From contig JADJXK010000002.1 of NCBI GenBank assembly GCA_016710325.1, positions 2,852,001 to 2,916,000 of the forward strand: 64,000 nucleotides of DNA, given 5' to 3'. This stretch comes from Candidatus Leptofilum proximum (GTDB taxonomy: Bacteria > Chloroflexota > Anaerolineae > Promineifilales > Promineifilaceae). This document shows positions 8,780 through 16,789 of this stretch, piece by piece. Position 1 is the stretch's first letter, and the number at the start of each line of letters is the position of its first letter. The translations under genes and the position numbers were made by a program. Below the pieces are notes generated by a model. That model saw only the letters and a program-made list of their open reading frames with translations. It was not told where the DNA came from and ran no database searches.

Positions 8780-9295
8780 TTATACACCCGCGGATCTCAG
8801 CTTCTCGATGGCGGCGCGGGTGGAGAGGAAGGCAATTTCGGGTAGGTCGTCTGGAGCGAAGAAGGCGGCGGCATCGGCATCGTCGCCGGGCTGGAGCGTG
8901 CCGCCCAGCAGCCGCGCTTTGTACATGATGAAGATGGAAGCGCCGCCCTGTCCCGGTGGGTTGTGGTACACACCTACCAGCTCTTCGATGGCCACGTGCA
9001 GGTTGGTTTCTTCCAGGGCTTCGCGTACGGCCGTCACCGCCGGATCTTCTCCCTGGTCCAAAAAACCGGCGGGCACACTCCACTTACCAATTTCTGGGTG
9101 CATCGTGCGGCGCACTAGCAAAATCTTGCCCTCGTGCACCACAAACACACCGACCCCCACTTTGGGATCGGTAAAATGAATAAAGCCGCAGCTGGGGCAA
9201 ACCCGGCGCGGCTTATCCATCAACAGACGCGTCTCCATCGGCGTGGCGCAGCGGCTGCAAAATTTCACATTTTCTGGGGCAGAAGAGCAAGTCAT
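8780..9295 (-). CDS. NUDIX hydrolase with N-terminal zinc ribbon
   Basis: Protein of 171 aa. Residues ~10-37 hold two CxxC pairs (CSRC, CPSC) forming a zinc ribbon as in NudC-like proteins. The NUDIX box GFLDQGED...REALEETNL gives the Mg-binding catalytic helix. Likely hydrolyses a nucleoside diphosphate derivative; the exact substrate cannot be read. The ATG at 9295 (MTCSSAPENVKFC) is preferred over an upstream extension, which would translate the perfect palindrome at 9304-9331. Confidence 0.9.
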   Translation of the reverse strand: MTCSSAPENVKFCSRCATPMETRLLMDKPRRVCPSCGFIHFTDPKVGVGVFVVHEGKILLVRRTMHPEIGKWSVPAGFLDQGEDPAVTAVREALEETNLHVAIEELVGVYHNPPGQGGASIFIMYKARLLGGTLQPGDDADAAAFFAPDDLPEIAFLSTRAAIEKLRSAGV

Positions 9296-9303
9296 GGTAG
9301 ACA

Positions 9304-9331
9304 GTAGGGTCAAGGCGCGCCTTGACCCTAC
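9304..9331. terminator. perfect 28-bp palindrome, probable terminator
   Basis: A perfect dyad with half-site GTAGGGTCAAGGCG and no loop, between the anti-sigma-like gene and the NUDIX gene. It has no U-tract in either direction, so a terminator or protein-binding role is inferred from location only. Confidence 0.5.
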
Positions 9332-9338
9332 GACATCG

Positions 9339-10343
9339 TTATCTCTGGCGGCGGGCGTAAAAGGTGAGGCCGAGCAGCATGAGCAGCAATACACCCAGGC
9401 CGATTTGCAGCCAGAACAGTGTACTTACCGGTCCTTCCACCGTCGTATCCGTCACCGTCTCTTCCCGGAGAACGGCCGTTGTCTCCGAAGTTTCCGTGTC
9501 ATCGTCCAGTTCCGGCACTTCTGCCACCGTATCGCCATCCTCAATGCGGTCCGGCAGCGGTGTGGGCGGCGTAACCCGCGGTATCGTTGAGACGGTCGGC
9601 GTGGGCTGCGCCTCACGTGTTTCTGCGGGCGTTGGGATGGCGCCTTCTGCATCTTCAGACGTGGTTTCTTCTGTGCTTTCCGCAGGCAAGGGCGCCACCT
9701 GAGTAGCAGCAATGGCCGACGGCGGTTCTTCGGCCGCTTCTTCCACGGCTTCTGCCGCGGCTTCTTCCGCCGCCTCCTCCATCGTCTCAACCGCTTCAAC
9801 CAGCGCCGATTCGTCCTCAGCTTCGTTGGCAGCAGCAGATGTTGCCGTATCCTCAGACGCAGGTTCTTCAGCCATTTCGGCTTCAGCCGCTGGGGCCGCT
9901 TCAAATGCATCTGTTTCAACCATCTCTGTCACAACGCGGGTAACCTCGACCTGGGCCACGTCGGCGGCAGGGGCCATCGCCATATCGCCACCGCCGGTCG
10001 TAAAGATTCCGGCGGCAATGGCGAAGATGAAAAAGAAAGCAGCCAGGACTGTGGCGGTGCGCAAAACGGGATAGGCCTGCACCCACGGTTGGCGGGCGGG
10101 ACGGCCGTATGCCGCCGGGTCCAGGATGAAGTTACGCGGCACCTGCCGCTGCGGTAGCTGGCGCAGGCTCTGCTTGATCAGCAGCAGCTGTTCGACATGG
10201 GCGCGCAGCGCAGCATCTTGAGCCATCTCCTGCTCAAATCGCTGTCGCTCGCGGTCGTTCAGCGCCTCATCCAGGTAGGCGGTTACCGCTTCTTGCCGAT
10301 TCTCCTCGGCTGATTTCGTTAGGTTCCGCAAAAAATTGAACAT
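9339..10343 (-). CDS. anti-sigma-like membrane protein with acidic Ala/Glu-rich linker
   Basis: Protein of 334 aa. Residues 1-75 resemble an anti-sigma cytoplasmic domain (AVTAYLDEALNDRERQRFEQEM) without the zinc HxxxCxxC. A TM lies at ~95-117, followed by a long extracytoplasmic stretch of low-complexity Ala, Glu, Thr and Pro, and a second TM at ~308-328. Encoded about 100 bp downstream of an ECF sigma factor in the same direction, which supports an anti-sigma role. How a stimulus would release the sigma factor is not visible; no protease or sensor domain is present. Confidence 0.7.
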   Translation of the reverse strand: MFNFLRNLTKSAEENRQEAVTAYLDEALNDRERQRFEQEMAQDAALRAHVEQLLLIKQSLRQLPQRQVPRNFILDPAAYGRPARQPWVQAYPVLRTATVLAAFFFIFAIAAGIFTTGGGDMAMAPAADVAQVEVTRVVTEMVETDAFEAAPAAEAEMAEEPASEDTATSAAANEAEDESALVEAVETMEEAAEEAAAEAVEEAAEEPPSAIAATQVAPLPAESTEETTSEDAEGAIPTPAETREAQPTPTVSTIPRVTPPTPLPDRIEDGDTVAEVPELDDDTETSETTAVLREETVTDTTVEGPVSTLFWLQIGLGVLLLMLLGLTFYARRQR

Positions 10344-10354
10344 GTCACTCAGAG

Positions 10355-10412
10355 TTGCAAGTGGGCAAGTGGCAAGTGATTCTTCTTACTTCTTGCATAC
10401 TTGCAACTTGCA
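10355..10412. repeat. stuttering inverted repeat (GCAAGTG unit)
   Basis: GCAAGTG heptads at 10355-10378 face ACTTGCA-type heptads at 10385-10412, in the gap between the sigma factor and the anti-sigma-like gene. Confidence 0.75.
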
Positions 10413-10444
10413 GACTAATTAATCAAAAAGGATAAAGTCAATCG

Positions 10445-11038
10445 TCACTCACCTTGTAAACGATAATTCTCCGGTAAAAGTTCCTTAAACCCTTGCAAAC
10501 AGTCGCGCAGTTTGGAGCGTGCCCGGCTGATGCGCGATTTCACCGTGCCCAGCGAGACCTCGGTAATGTCAGCAATCTCGTTGTAGTCATAGCCTTCAAC
10601 GTCGCAGAGAACGGCCGTTACCCGCTGGTCATCCGGCAGCCCCTGCAAACACGATTCAATCGCCTGGATCAACTCCAGCTGCTGCTGCCGCGATTCCGGG
10701 CCAATGGCCGGATCGCGCAGAAACGCAAACGACTCCTCATTGTCATCGGTGATGCCTTCCAGGGAAGATTGCGGGCGGCGCTTGCGACGGCGCAGCTCGT
10801 CGTAACAGCCGTTGGTGGTAATACGCAGCAGCCACGCCTTAAAATTGCCCTCGCGGAACTTGTTCAGCGATTGGTACGCCGAAATAAATGCTTCCTGCGT
10901 GGCATCCTCAGCCGCCTGCGGTTCGCCCATGATGCGGTAGGCAACGTTGTACACCACCTGCTGGTAGTGCAAAACCAGCGTGTTGTACGCCTGAACATCG
11001 CCGCGCTGCGCCTGCTTGATGAGCTTAACTTCGTCCAT
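10445..11038 (-). CDS. ECF-type RNA polymerase sigma factor (RpoE-like)
   Basis: Protein of 197 aa from the ATG at 11038 (MDEVKLIKQAQRGD). Region 2 is seen in YRIMGEPQAAEDATQEAFISAY and KAWLLRITTN; region 4 in GYDYNEIADITEVSLGTVKSRISRARSKL, a helix-turn-helix for -35 recognition. It directs RNA polymerase to a small regulon, probably in response to envelope signals through the adjacent membrane protein. A longer frame exists upstream but would translate a palindromic repeat. Confidence 0.93.
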   Translation of the reverse strand: MDEVKLIKQAQRGDVQAYNTLVLHYQQVVYNVAYRIMGEPQAAEDATQEAFISAYQSLNKFREGNFKAWLLRITTNGCYDELRRRKRRPQSSLEGITDDNEESFAFLRDPAIGPESRQQQLELIQAIESCLQGLPDDQRVTAVLCDVEGYDYNEIADITEVSLGTVKSRISRARSKLRDCLQGFKELLPENYRLQGE

Positions 11039-11046
11039 AAACCAGA

Positions 11047-11115
11047 GTGAAAAGCAAAAAGTGATAGCGTGAAAAGTGCCAGACTTTTCACTTTTCACTT
11101 TTTACTGTTTACTTG
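11047..11115. repeat. stuttering inverted repeat (AAAAGTG unit)
   Basis: Multiple GTGAAAAG units followed by CTTTTCAC units upstream of the sigma factor start. Same class as 18363-18440. Confidence 0.75.
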
Positions 11116-11131
11116 CCACTGCCTGCCATTA

Positions 11132-11160
11132 TTGACAGAAAAAACAGCCTGAACTATACT
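11132..11160 (+). promoter_or_regulatory. sigma70-type promoter of tRNA-Leu
   Basis: TTGACA (11132-11137), exactly 17 bp, then TATACT (11155-11160). The tRNA begins about 22 nt further on. The best consensus promoter in the window. Confidence 0.85.
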
Positions 11161-11181
11161 CCCGCACGTCCCAGAAAATTG

Positions 11182-11263
11182 GCCGAAGTGGCGGAACTGG
11201 CAGACGCGCACGACTCAAACTCGTGTTCCTTCGGGAGTGTGGGTTCGATTCCCACCTTCGGCA
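11182..11263 (+). tRNA. tRNA-Leu (anticodon CAA)
   Basis: Class II tRNA. The acceptor stem GCCGAAG (11182-11188) pairs with CTTCGGC (11256-11262). The anticodon stem CACGA/TCGTG encloses CTCAAAC, giving anticodon CAA (reads UUG). The variable arm TTCC-TTCG-GGA is long, as expected for leucine. The T stem GTGGG/CCCAC has loop TTCGATT, and the discriminator is A. CCA is not encoded. A strong promoter lies upstream. Confidence 0.96.
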
Positions 11264-11339
11264 CTGGTCATCCCGTAAAAGGATGAAGTTCCAGCAAAGC
11301 AGCTGGATTATAAGCCCCGCAAAGGGGCAGAGCAAATTC

Positions 11340-11375
11340 AGAGGGCTGCACCAGCATGGGCAGTCCTCTTTTTTA
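11340..11375 (+). terminator. Rho-independent terminator-like hairpin
   Basis: A 10-bp stem (AGAGGGCTGC with GCAGTCCTCT, one G-U pair) and a loop of 10 nt, followed by TTTTTT. It lies between the tRNA and the next ORF and most likely ends the tRNA transcript. Confidence 0.8.
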
Positions 11376-11384
11376 TGTAAATTC

Positions 11385-11765
11385 ATGAACCGTCTCCCTA
11401 CCCCCATTTTCATTGTGCTCGGATTGGTCATTGGCGTGGGCCTGGGGCTGGCCGTTGGCTGGGTGTTTTGGCCCACGGAATTCACCGACGCCAATCCGGC
11501 CGTTCTGGACGACGGCTACCGTCGTGACTACGTGCGGCTGATTGCCGACGGCTACGCCCTGGACAACAACCTGGCCGCCGCTCAGCAGCGCATCGGCGAC
11601 CTGGGTGAAGACGGGCCGCAGTACGTGCTGGCGGTGCTCATCGACATGATTTTGCGGCAGGAAGACGAAACGTCTATCCGGCGGCTGGCGCGGCTGGCCA
11701 ACGACATCGGCCAATATACCCCCGCGATGCAACCGTACCTGGCCGCCCCGGAGGCCGCCCCATGA
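11385..11765 (+). CDS. single-TM hypothetical protein, paralogue of the next gene
   Basis: Protein of 126 aa with one N-terminal TM (~8-30) followed by an extracytoplasmic helical region. The segment FTDANPA...YRRDYVRLIADGYALDNNLAAAQQRIGDL matches the same part of the following protein (FTDASPA...YREEYIILVSQSYAVNQNWPLAQQRLAAL), so the two are tandem duplicates. Stop and next start overlap (ATGA), indicating translational coupling. No catalytic motifs; function unknown. Confidence 0.8.
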   Translation: MNRLPTPIFIVLGLVIGVGLGLAVGWVFWPTEFTDANPAVLDDGYRRDYVRLIADGYALDNNLAAAQQRIGDLGEDGPQYVLAVLIDMILRQEDETSIRRLARLANDIGQYTPAMQPYLAAPEAAP

Positions 11766-12676
11766 CCCCGCCACCGCGCCGCCAAAGACGGCCGCTTCCC
11801 TTCTGGCGTCGTCTCAGTGCCACTGGCTGGCTGCTGCTGAGCCTGGCCATCGGGCTGGGCGGCGGCCTGTACTACGCCTGGGTGGTGGACCCGGTGGTGT
11901 TCACCGATGCCAGCCCCGCCCGCTTTAGCGAGCGCTATCGCGAGGAGTACATCATCCTGGTGAGCCAGAGCTACGCCGTAAACCAGAATTGGCCGCTGGC
12001 GCAGCAGCGTTTAGCGGCGTTGGAAGACCCGAATATTGCCGAAACGGTGAACAATTTGCTGGATACGGCCGTACGCCAACAGCGTCCTGCCCCTCTCCTG
12101 GAGCAGCTGGCTGTGGTTGCCCGCCAGCTGGGGGCCCAGGGGCAGGCGATTGCCCTGTTTGCCCCGACGCTGCCCGCCACCACCGTCCAGCCCACCCCCA
12201 CCCCGGCCATCGTGACGACACCAACCAACACCCCACCACCGGCGGCAACGGCGACAAATACGGCCGTACCCACCCTCATCCCCACAGCTACCACACCGGC
12301 AACCGCCACGCCGCAGCCCAACTACCGCCTCACCGAGCAAAGCCGCCTGTGCCGCGACGACGAAGCAGTGACGCGGATTGAGGTCATCGTGCTGGATGCG
12401 TTTTTGAATGATTCGCCGGGAATAGAGATTGAAGTGACGTGGCAAAACGGCCGTGATCGCTTTTTCACCGGATTTAAGCCGGAAAACGGCCGTGGTTATG
12501 CCGATTTTGAAATGTCGCCCAGTGTGTCGTACACGGTGCGCCTGCCAGACGGAAGTCCCGAGGTCAGCGGCCTGCGAATTGAAGAATGTGCCAGCGGCTT
12601 TAGCGGCGGCTGGCAGCTCACCTTCCAAAACCTGCGCGAAGGCAGCCCCGCACCGCCCGAAGACGACGGTGAATAG
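11762..12676 (+). CDS. membrane-anchored hypothetical protein with Thr/Pro linker
   Basis: Protein of 304 aa. A basic N-terminus, TM ~20-42, the helical FTDAxPA region shared with the preceding protein (~45-135), a Thr/Pro/Ala-rich linker (~140-190), then a C-terminal beta-rich domain (~195-300) containing two cysteines (C198-type SRLCRDDEA and EECASG). The topology suggests an extracytoplasmic domain on a flexible stalk. Couples to the upstream paralogue by a 4-bp overlap and ends at a strong bidirectional terminator. Confidence 0.8.
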   Translation: MTPPPRRQRRPLPFWRRLSATGWLLLSLAIGLGGGLYYAWVVDPVVFTDASPARFSERYREEYIILVSQSYAVNQNWPLAQQRLAALEDPNIAETVNNLLDTAVRQQRPAPLLEQLAVVARQLGAQGQAIALFAPTLPATTVQPTPTPAIVTTPTNTPPPAATATNTAVPTLIPTATTPATATPQPNYRLTEQSRLCRDDEAVTRIEVIVLDAFLNDSPGIEIEVTWQNGRDRFFTGFKPENGRGYADFEMSPSVSYTVRLPDGSPEVSGLRIEECASGFSGGWQLTFQNLREGSPAPPEDDGE

Positions 12677-12685
12677 TTTTATACG

Positions 12686-12719
12686 AGGTGACAGTCACTT
12701 CAAAAAGTGACTGTCACCT
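12686..12719. terminator. bidirectional terminator hairpin
   Basis: Perfect 15-bp stem (12686-12700 with 12705-12719) and a 4-nt loop, located between two convergent genes. Confidence 0.85.
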
Positions 12720-13970
12720 TTACTCGATAATTGGATCGTCATAGTAGAAGGGGACGACCTGGAACCAGGTGTTGCCGATTTGCAGCGGCACCGGGTTGCC
12801 CTGGCTGTCGACGAAGGTGAACATGTCGCTGCGGTTTTGGCGCAGCCAGGTCATGTCGTACTTCTGACCATCGCGGATGAGCATGGCATAGCCGCTGCCC
12901 CAGATTTGAATCTCGGTGCTGTACAGATCGCAGCCGCCGTCTTCGCGGGGGTAGATGCAAATGGAGCGGTCGAACTGGTGCGGCGCGTAGAGGATGATGA
13001 CATTGGCGGCGCTCACCTGCTCGTCGTTGTTGCCGTCCACAAACGGTTCATCATCAACGGTGCGGTAGTAACGGCCGTCTACCTCGTTATATTCCCACAC
13101 CACCTTAGACCAGGTCGCGTAGTGCAGCTCCACATAGCTGGCCGGATCACCTTCGGCGGGCGGCGTGGTGTCGAAAGCCATCGTGCTGGTGAAATTCGGC
13201 GGGCGGTTGTCGTGGCCCCATTCAACAGAGTCCCATAATTCGGCCGTGTGGGCGTACAGGGTGTGCTCAAAGGGAATATCGGGATTATCCTCTTTGCGGT
13301 AAAAGCCAGTGGATGTCTCGCGGTAAATGCGGTCGCCGATGTCGGTTTGGGCAATGGCATCCAGGATGAGCGGGTGCGAGCCAGACATAAAGATGGCCGC
13401 GTCGTACATGGCGGGCAGTTCCTTGTCGATCAGGCGGGCGCTGCGAATCGGACCTACGTCAGACGGCGTCTGGCCATAGAAGATGACGGTGAAGCGGGTG
13501 ATGTTGGTTTCGGTCACGTGCTCAAAGACGAGGTCAGCCTGGCCAATACCGTGCTGCGGTCGGGTGAAGCTGGGCGGATTGTTGGAAATTTTGATGGCAA
13601 TCGGCCGTCTTTGCAAAACGGACGGATCGGCCATCAGTTCACCGGTCAGGGGATTGCGATCGGTGCCAAAGTCTGCCTTGCTGTAAATAGCCACGGGTTC
13701 TGGCGCAGCGGTGGGCGCGGGCGGCGTGGTGGGGGTGGGCTCATTGCTCACAACGGCCGGGGGCGGCAGGGTGACGGTGGGCAGAGCGGGTGGGGGCAAG
13801 GTGGCCGTAGCGGCGGGTACGGCCGTACCCACCGCGGCAATCACCGTAGGCGAAACGGCTGCTGTTGGGTTTACTGGGTTGGAATTTTCTTCTCCCCCAC
13901 AGGCCACCAGGGCAATGGCCACCATGAACAAAATGATAAGCCGGAATGTGTGTTGCGATGTTTTAGCCAT
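12720..13970 (-). CDS. DUF3048 lipoprotein (YerB-like)
   Basis: Protein of 416 aa. A signal peptide with lipobox LVAC gives a lipidated Cys at ~24, followed by a Thr/Pro/Val-rich linker to ~residue 90 and then a DUF3048 domain (RRPIAIKISNNPPSFTRPQHGI, VFEHVTE, GPIRSAR, WFQVVPF). The family is secreted and of unknown biochemical function. Converges on the preceding operon and shares its terminator. Confidence 0.88.
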   Translation of the reverse strand: MAKTSQHTFRLIILFMVAIALVACGGEENSNPVNPTAAVSPTVIAAVGTAVPAATATLPPPALPTVTLPPPAVVSNEPTPTTPPAPTAAPEPVAIYSKADFGTDRNPLTGELMADPSVLQRRPIAIKISNNPPSFTRPQHGIGQADLVFEHVTETNITRFTVIFYGQTPSDVGPIRSARLIDKELPAMYDAAIFMSGSHPLILDAIAQTDIGDRIYRETSTGFYRKEDNPDIPFEHTLYAHTAELWDSVEWGHDNRPPNFTSTMAFDTTPPAEGDPASYVELHYATWSKVVWEYNEVDGRYYRTVDDEPFVDGNNDEQVSAANVIILYAPHQFDRSICIYPREDGGCDLYSTEIQIWGSGYAMLIRDGQKYDMTWLRQNRSDMFTFVDSQGNPVPLQIGNTWFQVVPFYYDDPIIE

Positions 13971-14300
13971 TCCCGTATTCTATTCATTTTAGGGGATTGA
14001 AACCAGAGGAGAAACGGCCGTATTTATGGGAAAATACGGCCGTTTAATGAAAACCCCCCGCCGGGAGAAACAGGTATATTGCTTCACCAGACAAGATAAA
14101 ACCGCCTGACACTGCAAACGCGACGTATCAATCACTATGGGTGTCAATAGGTCCCATTGGAAACCTGTTACAAATTAAATGTCCTTTCCCTGCTTTTTCT
14201 GACACGAATTTTGAAATTGCCTGATCGGGTGACCGTAGCGCACAACGGCCGCTTCCTAACGGAAACGGCCGTTCACTTTTCATTGTTTACTTTTCACTTC
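13971..14300. other. intergenic region with ACGGCCGT hairpin
   Basis: 330 bp between the DUF3048 gene start and the radical SAM stop. It contains the hairpin at 14012-14045 and, near the radical SAM stop, several GAAACGGCCG and TTTTCACTT units of the repeat type. No ORF with a ribosome site; nothing else recognised. Confidence 0.5.
14012..14045. terminator. hairpin with ACGGCCGT in both arms
   Basis: AAACGGCCGTATTT (14012-14025) and AAATACGGCCGTTT (14032-14045) form a 14-bp stem with a 6-nt loop. Upstream of the DUF3048 gene, so it may be a regulatory dyad rather than a terminator. Confidence 0.5.
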
Positions 14301-16247
14301 TCACTGTACTACCCTGAGCGGAATCCCCGCCACCTCTGGTACCGGCGCCTGGCGCGGCTTATGGTGCGGGCGCGTGGGCACCGGCGGGCACTCCCAAGCA
14401 TCCGGTTCCGTCTCGCGGCGTAAATCGCGCAGCTTGGGCAGGATGCCGCAGGCAAAACATTGGTGGCGGCAGTCAACCCGCGTTTCCTGCTGCTGGCTCA
14501 TCAAATAATCTTGCGTCAGGAACTTCTTCGTCACGGCAATGTCAATGTGTTCCCAGGGGAAAATTTCGTCGATGGTGCGGCGGCGGTGCGTGTAAAAGCG
14601 CGGGTCCAGCCCCACTTCATCCAGCGCTTCCTGCCAGGCATCTTCCATATAATGCTCGTGCCAGGCGTCGAACTTGGCCCCTTTGCGCCAGGCCAGCTCG
14701 ATCACCTCACCCATGCGCCGGTCGCCCCGGCTGAGGAAACCTTCAAACAGCGACTCTTTCGGCTCGTTCCAGCGCAGCTTCAGGCCCGCCCCGCGCATCT
14801 CATTGCGCAGCAGATCGATCTTGGCGTACACCTGATCCACTTCATCCATCGGTTCCCACTGGAACGGCGTCTGCGGCTTGGGGATGAAGGTACTGACGCC
14901 CACATTCACGCTGGCTTTGTTGTTGTGGAACTTACGCCCCTCGGCCAGCACCTGGTGCGCCAGGTCGGCAATCGCCTGCACGTCCTCGATGGTTTCCATG
15001 GGATGCCCGATCATGAAGTACAGCTTGATGCTGCGCCAGTCGCGCCGGTAAATTTCGCGGGCCGTTTCCAGCAGTTCCTCGTGTGTTACATACTTGTTGA
15101 TGATGTTGCGCATCTTTTCGGTGGCGGCTTCGGGGGCAAGCGTGAAGCCACTGCGACGGCCGTCGCCCAAATTGTCCATCAGCTGCGTCGAAACCGACTC
15201 GATGCGCAGCGACGGCAGCGAAATGTTCAGCCCCAGATCGCCAAAGCGCTGCCCGATCTTCTCCGTCAGCTCCAGCACATTTGTGTAATCGCTGGACGAG
15301 AGTGACAGCAGGGCAATCTCCTCGTAGCCGGTGCTTTCCAGGATTTGCTCCATGGCCGTCAGCACCTCTTCGACGGGGCGTTCGCGCACCGGGCGGGTGA
15401 CCATGCCCGCGTGGCAAAAGCGGCAGCCACGCGTGCAGCCGCGCATAATCTCAACCGGGGCGCGATTGTGAACTAGTTCAACAAACGGAATAATGAATTT
15501 TGTCACCGGCGGCGGCAGCACCGGCACGATGGTTTTGAGCACTTTGGCGGGCGCTTCCGGCATGTTGGGGGTGATCGCTTTGACCGCACCGTTGTCATGG
15601 TAGGTCACGTCGTAGAAGCGGGGCACGTAGCACCCCTCAATCTGGGCGATATAGCGCAGCTGCGTTTCGCGGTCCAGGTGGGCCGCCGCGCGCATCACGC
15701 CAATGATCTTCAAAATCGCCTCTTCACCCTCGCCAATGACAAACACGTCGATGAAGGGCGACATCGGCTCCGGGTTGTAGCAGGCGTGGCCCCCGGCAAT
15801 CACCAGCGGATAGCTGGCGTCGCGGTCGGCCGACCGCACCGGCAGCCTGGCCAGGTCGATGAGGTTCAGGGCGTTGGTGTACAGCTGCTCATACGGCAGG
15901 CTGATGGCCAGCATGTCAAAGTCACGGATGGGATGTTTGGTTTCCAGCGAGAAGAGCGGCAGTTCCCGCTCGCGCATCACCGCTTCCATGTCTTCCCAGG
16001 GGCAGTAGGTCCGCTCCGCCAGCAAATTGCGGTGCTTGTTGATGAGGTCATACATGATCATCAAGCCCAGGTTGGACATGCCCAAATCGTAAATGTCGGG
16101 AAAGGCCAGGGCTACTTTGTAGTCGATCTCGGCCCAGTCCTTGACAACCTGGTTGTATTCGCCGCCGGTATAGCGCCCCGGCTTGGTCACCCGCGGCAGG
16201 ATGCGTTCCAGCATCGCTTCAATTTGTTCGGGAGTTCTGTTTTTCAT
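14301..16247 (-). CDS. B12-binding-type radical SAM protein (TIGR03960-like)
   Basis: Protein of 648 aa. The N-terminal ~180 residues resemble a cobalamin-binding-like region (DIYDLGMSNLGLMIMYDLIN). The radical SAM core carries MRGCTRGCRFC with cluster cysteines C271, C275 and C278, and a C-terminal region ends in a CRHQCFACG zinc-like motif. The reaction is unknown; the family often stands beside a DUF2344 gene, which is absent here. I chose the ATG at 16247 (MKNRTPEQIEAML), where family similarity begins; upstream codons lack it. Confidence 0.85.
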   Translation of the reverse strand: MKNRTPEQIEAMLERILPRVTKPGRYTGGEYNQVVKDWAEIDYKVALAFPDIYDLGMSNLGLMIMYDLINKHRNLLAERTYCPWEDMEAVMRERELPLFSLETKHPIRDFDMLAISLPYEQLYTNALNLIDLARLPVRSADRDASYPLVIAGGHACYNPEPMSPFIDVFVIGEGEEAILKIIGVMRAAAHLDRETQLRYIAQIEGCYVPRFYDVTYHDNGAVKAITPNMPEAPAKVLKTIVPVLPPPVTKFIIPFVELVHNRAPVEIMRGCTRGCRFCHAGMVTRPVRERPVEEVLTAMEQILESTGYEEIALLSLSSSDYTNVLELTEKIGQRFGDLGLNISLPSLRIESVSTQLMDNLGDGRRSGFTLAPEAATEKMRNIINKYVTHEELLETAREIYRRDWRSIKLYFMIGHPMETIEDVQAIADLAHQVLAEGRKFHNNKASVNVGVSTFIPKPQTPFQWEPMDEVDQVYAKIDLLRNEMRGAGLKLRWNEPKESLFEGFLSRGDRRMGEVIELAWRKGAKFDAWHEHYMEDAWQEALDEVGLDPRFYTHRRRTIDEIFPWEHIDIAVTKKFLTQDYLMSQQQETRVDCRHQCFACGILPKLRDLRRETEPDAWECPPVPTRPHHKPRQAPVPEVAGIPLRVVQ

Positions 16248-16391
16248 AGGGTTTAGCCTGAATTTCTCTCTTACAGCCAGGAACGGCCGTTCTGTTGAAT
16301 CCAGCGCCATTATAGCAAAGTTCAACAAATTGTCGGTTTCCCTCTCATTTTCGCCGATATACAATCGCCCTATGTTTGCAGGAATTAATTT

Positions 16392-16465
16392 CACCGCGGA
16401 GACGCGGAGGGCGCGGAGGAGAAACTAAGAGAGAAAATCTCTGCGTTCTTTGCGTCTCTGCGGTT
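16392..16465. repeat. stuttering inverted repeat (GCGGAGA unit)
   Basis: ACCGCGGAGACGCGGAGG-type units face CTCTGCGTTCTTTGCG-type units. Lies upstream of the radical SAM gene and before the candidate leader RNA. Confidence 0.75.
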
Positions 16466-16598
16466 CGTTTTCTCTGGTAAACTTAAAAAGGGCAACGCTC
16501 GTGCAGTCGGCGGCGTAGACAAATCGTTGATTTTGCCCCGTTTTTGACCGCACAGCGTCAAGTTTTAGGCGGCAAAACACGCTAAACTACGCCCCTAA

Positions 16599-16745
16599 GC
16601 CCAGGGAGAAGCTGGGCAAATGCCTGGACGGAAGCCAGGCAGCACCCCTGTCAGCGATGCGGCGAGCACTTTACAGAGCATTGGAGGACAATCTCCATCC
16701 TCTGTGAATCCTCTGGGACTCAACAAAAGTTGTTGACCCAAGAGG
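16599..16745 (+). ncRNA. candidate structured leader RNA upstream of the Yip1/ABC operon
   Basis: Four consecutive hairpins in ~150 nt. GCCCAG/CTGGGC has loop GGAGAAG (16599-16617). TGCCTGG/CCAGGCA has the similar loop ACGGAAG (16621-16641). ACAGAG/CTCTGT encloses GGAG/CTCC (16673-16705). The strongest is CCTCT-GGG-TCAACAA paired with TTGTTGA-CCC-AGAGG (16710-16745). It ends about 45 nt before the ATG and has no U-tract. I do not recognise a known riboswitch class, and 6S or SRP signatures are absent. Confidence 0.45.
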
Positions 16746-16789
16746 CACATTGTCCCCAACTGTACAGTAATTAAAAAGGATCGTTCTGC

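Noticed and set aside
9452..9919. Very basic minus-strand ORF within the anti-sigma-like gene
   Set aside because: Frame-shifted reading of the low-complexity Ala/Glu linker.
16599..16745. 6S RNA, SRP RNA, cobalamin, glycine or c-di-GMP riboswitch as identity of the leader hairpins
   Set aside because: Characteristic conserved loops of these classes were looked for and not found; left as unassigned.
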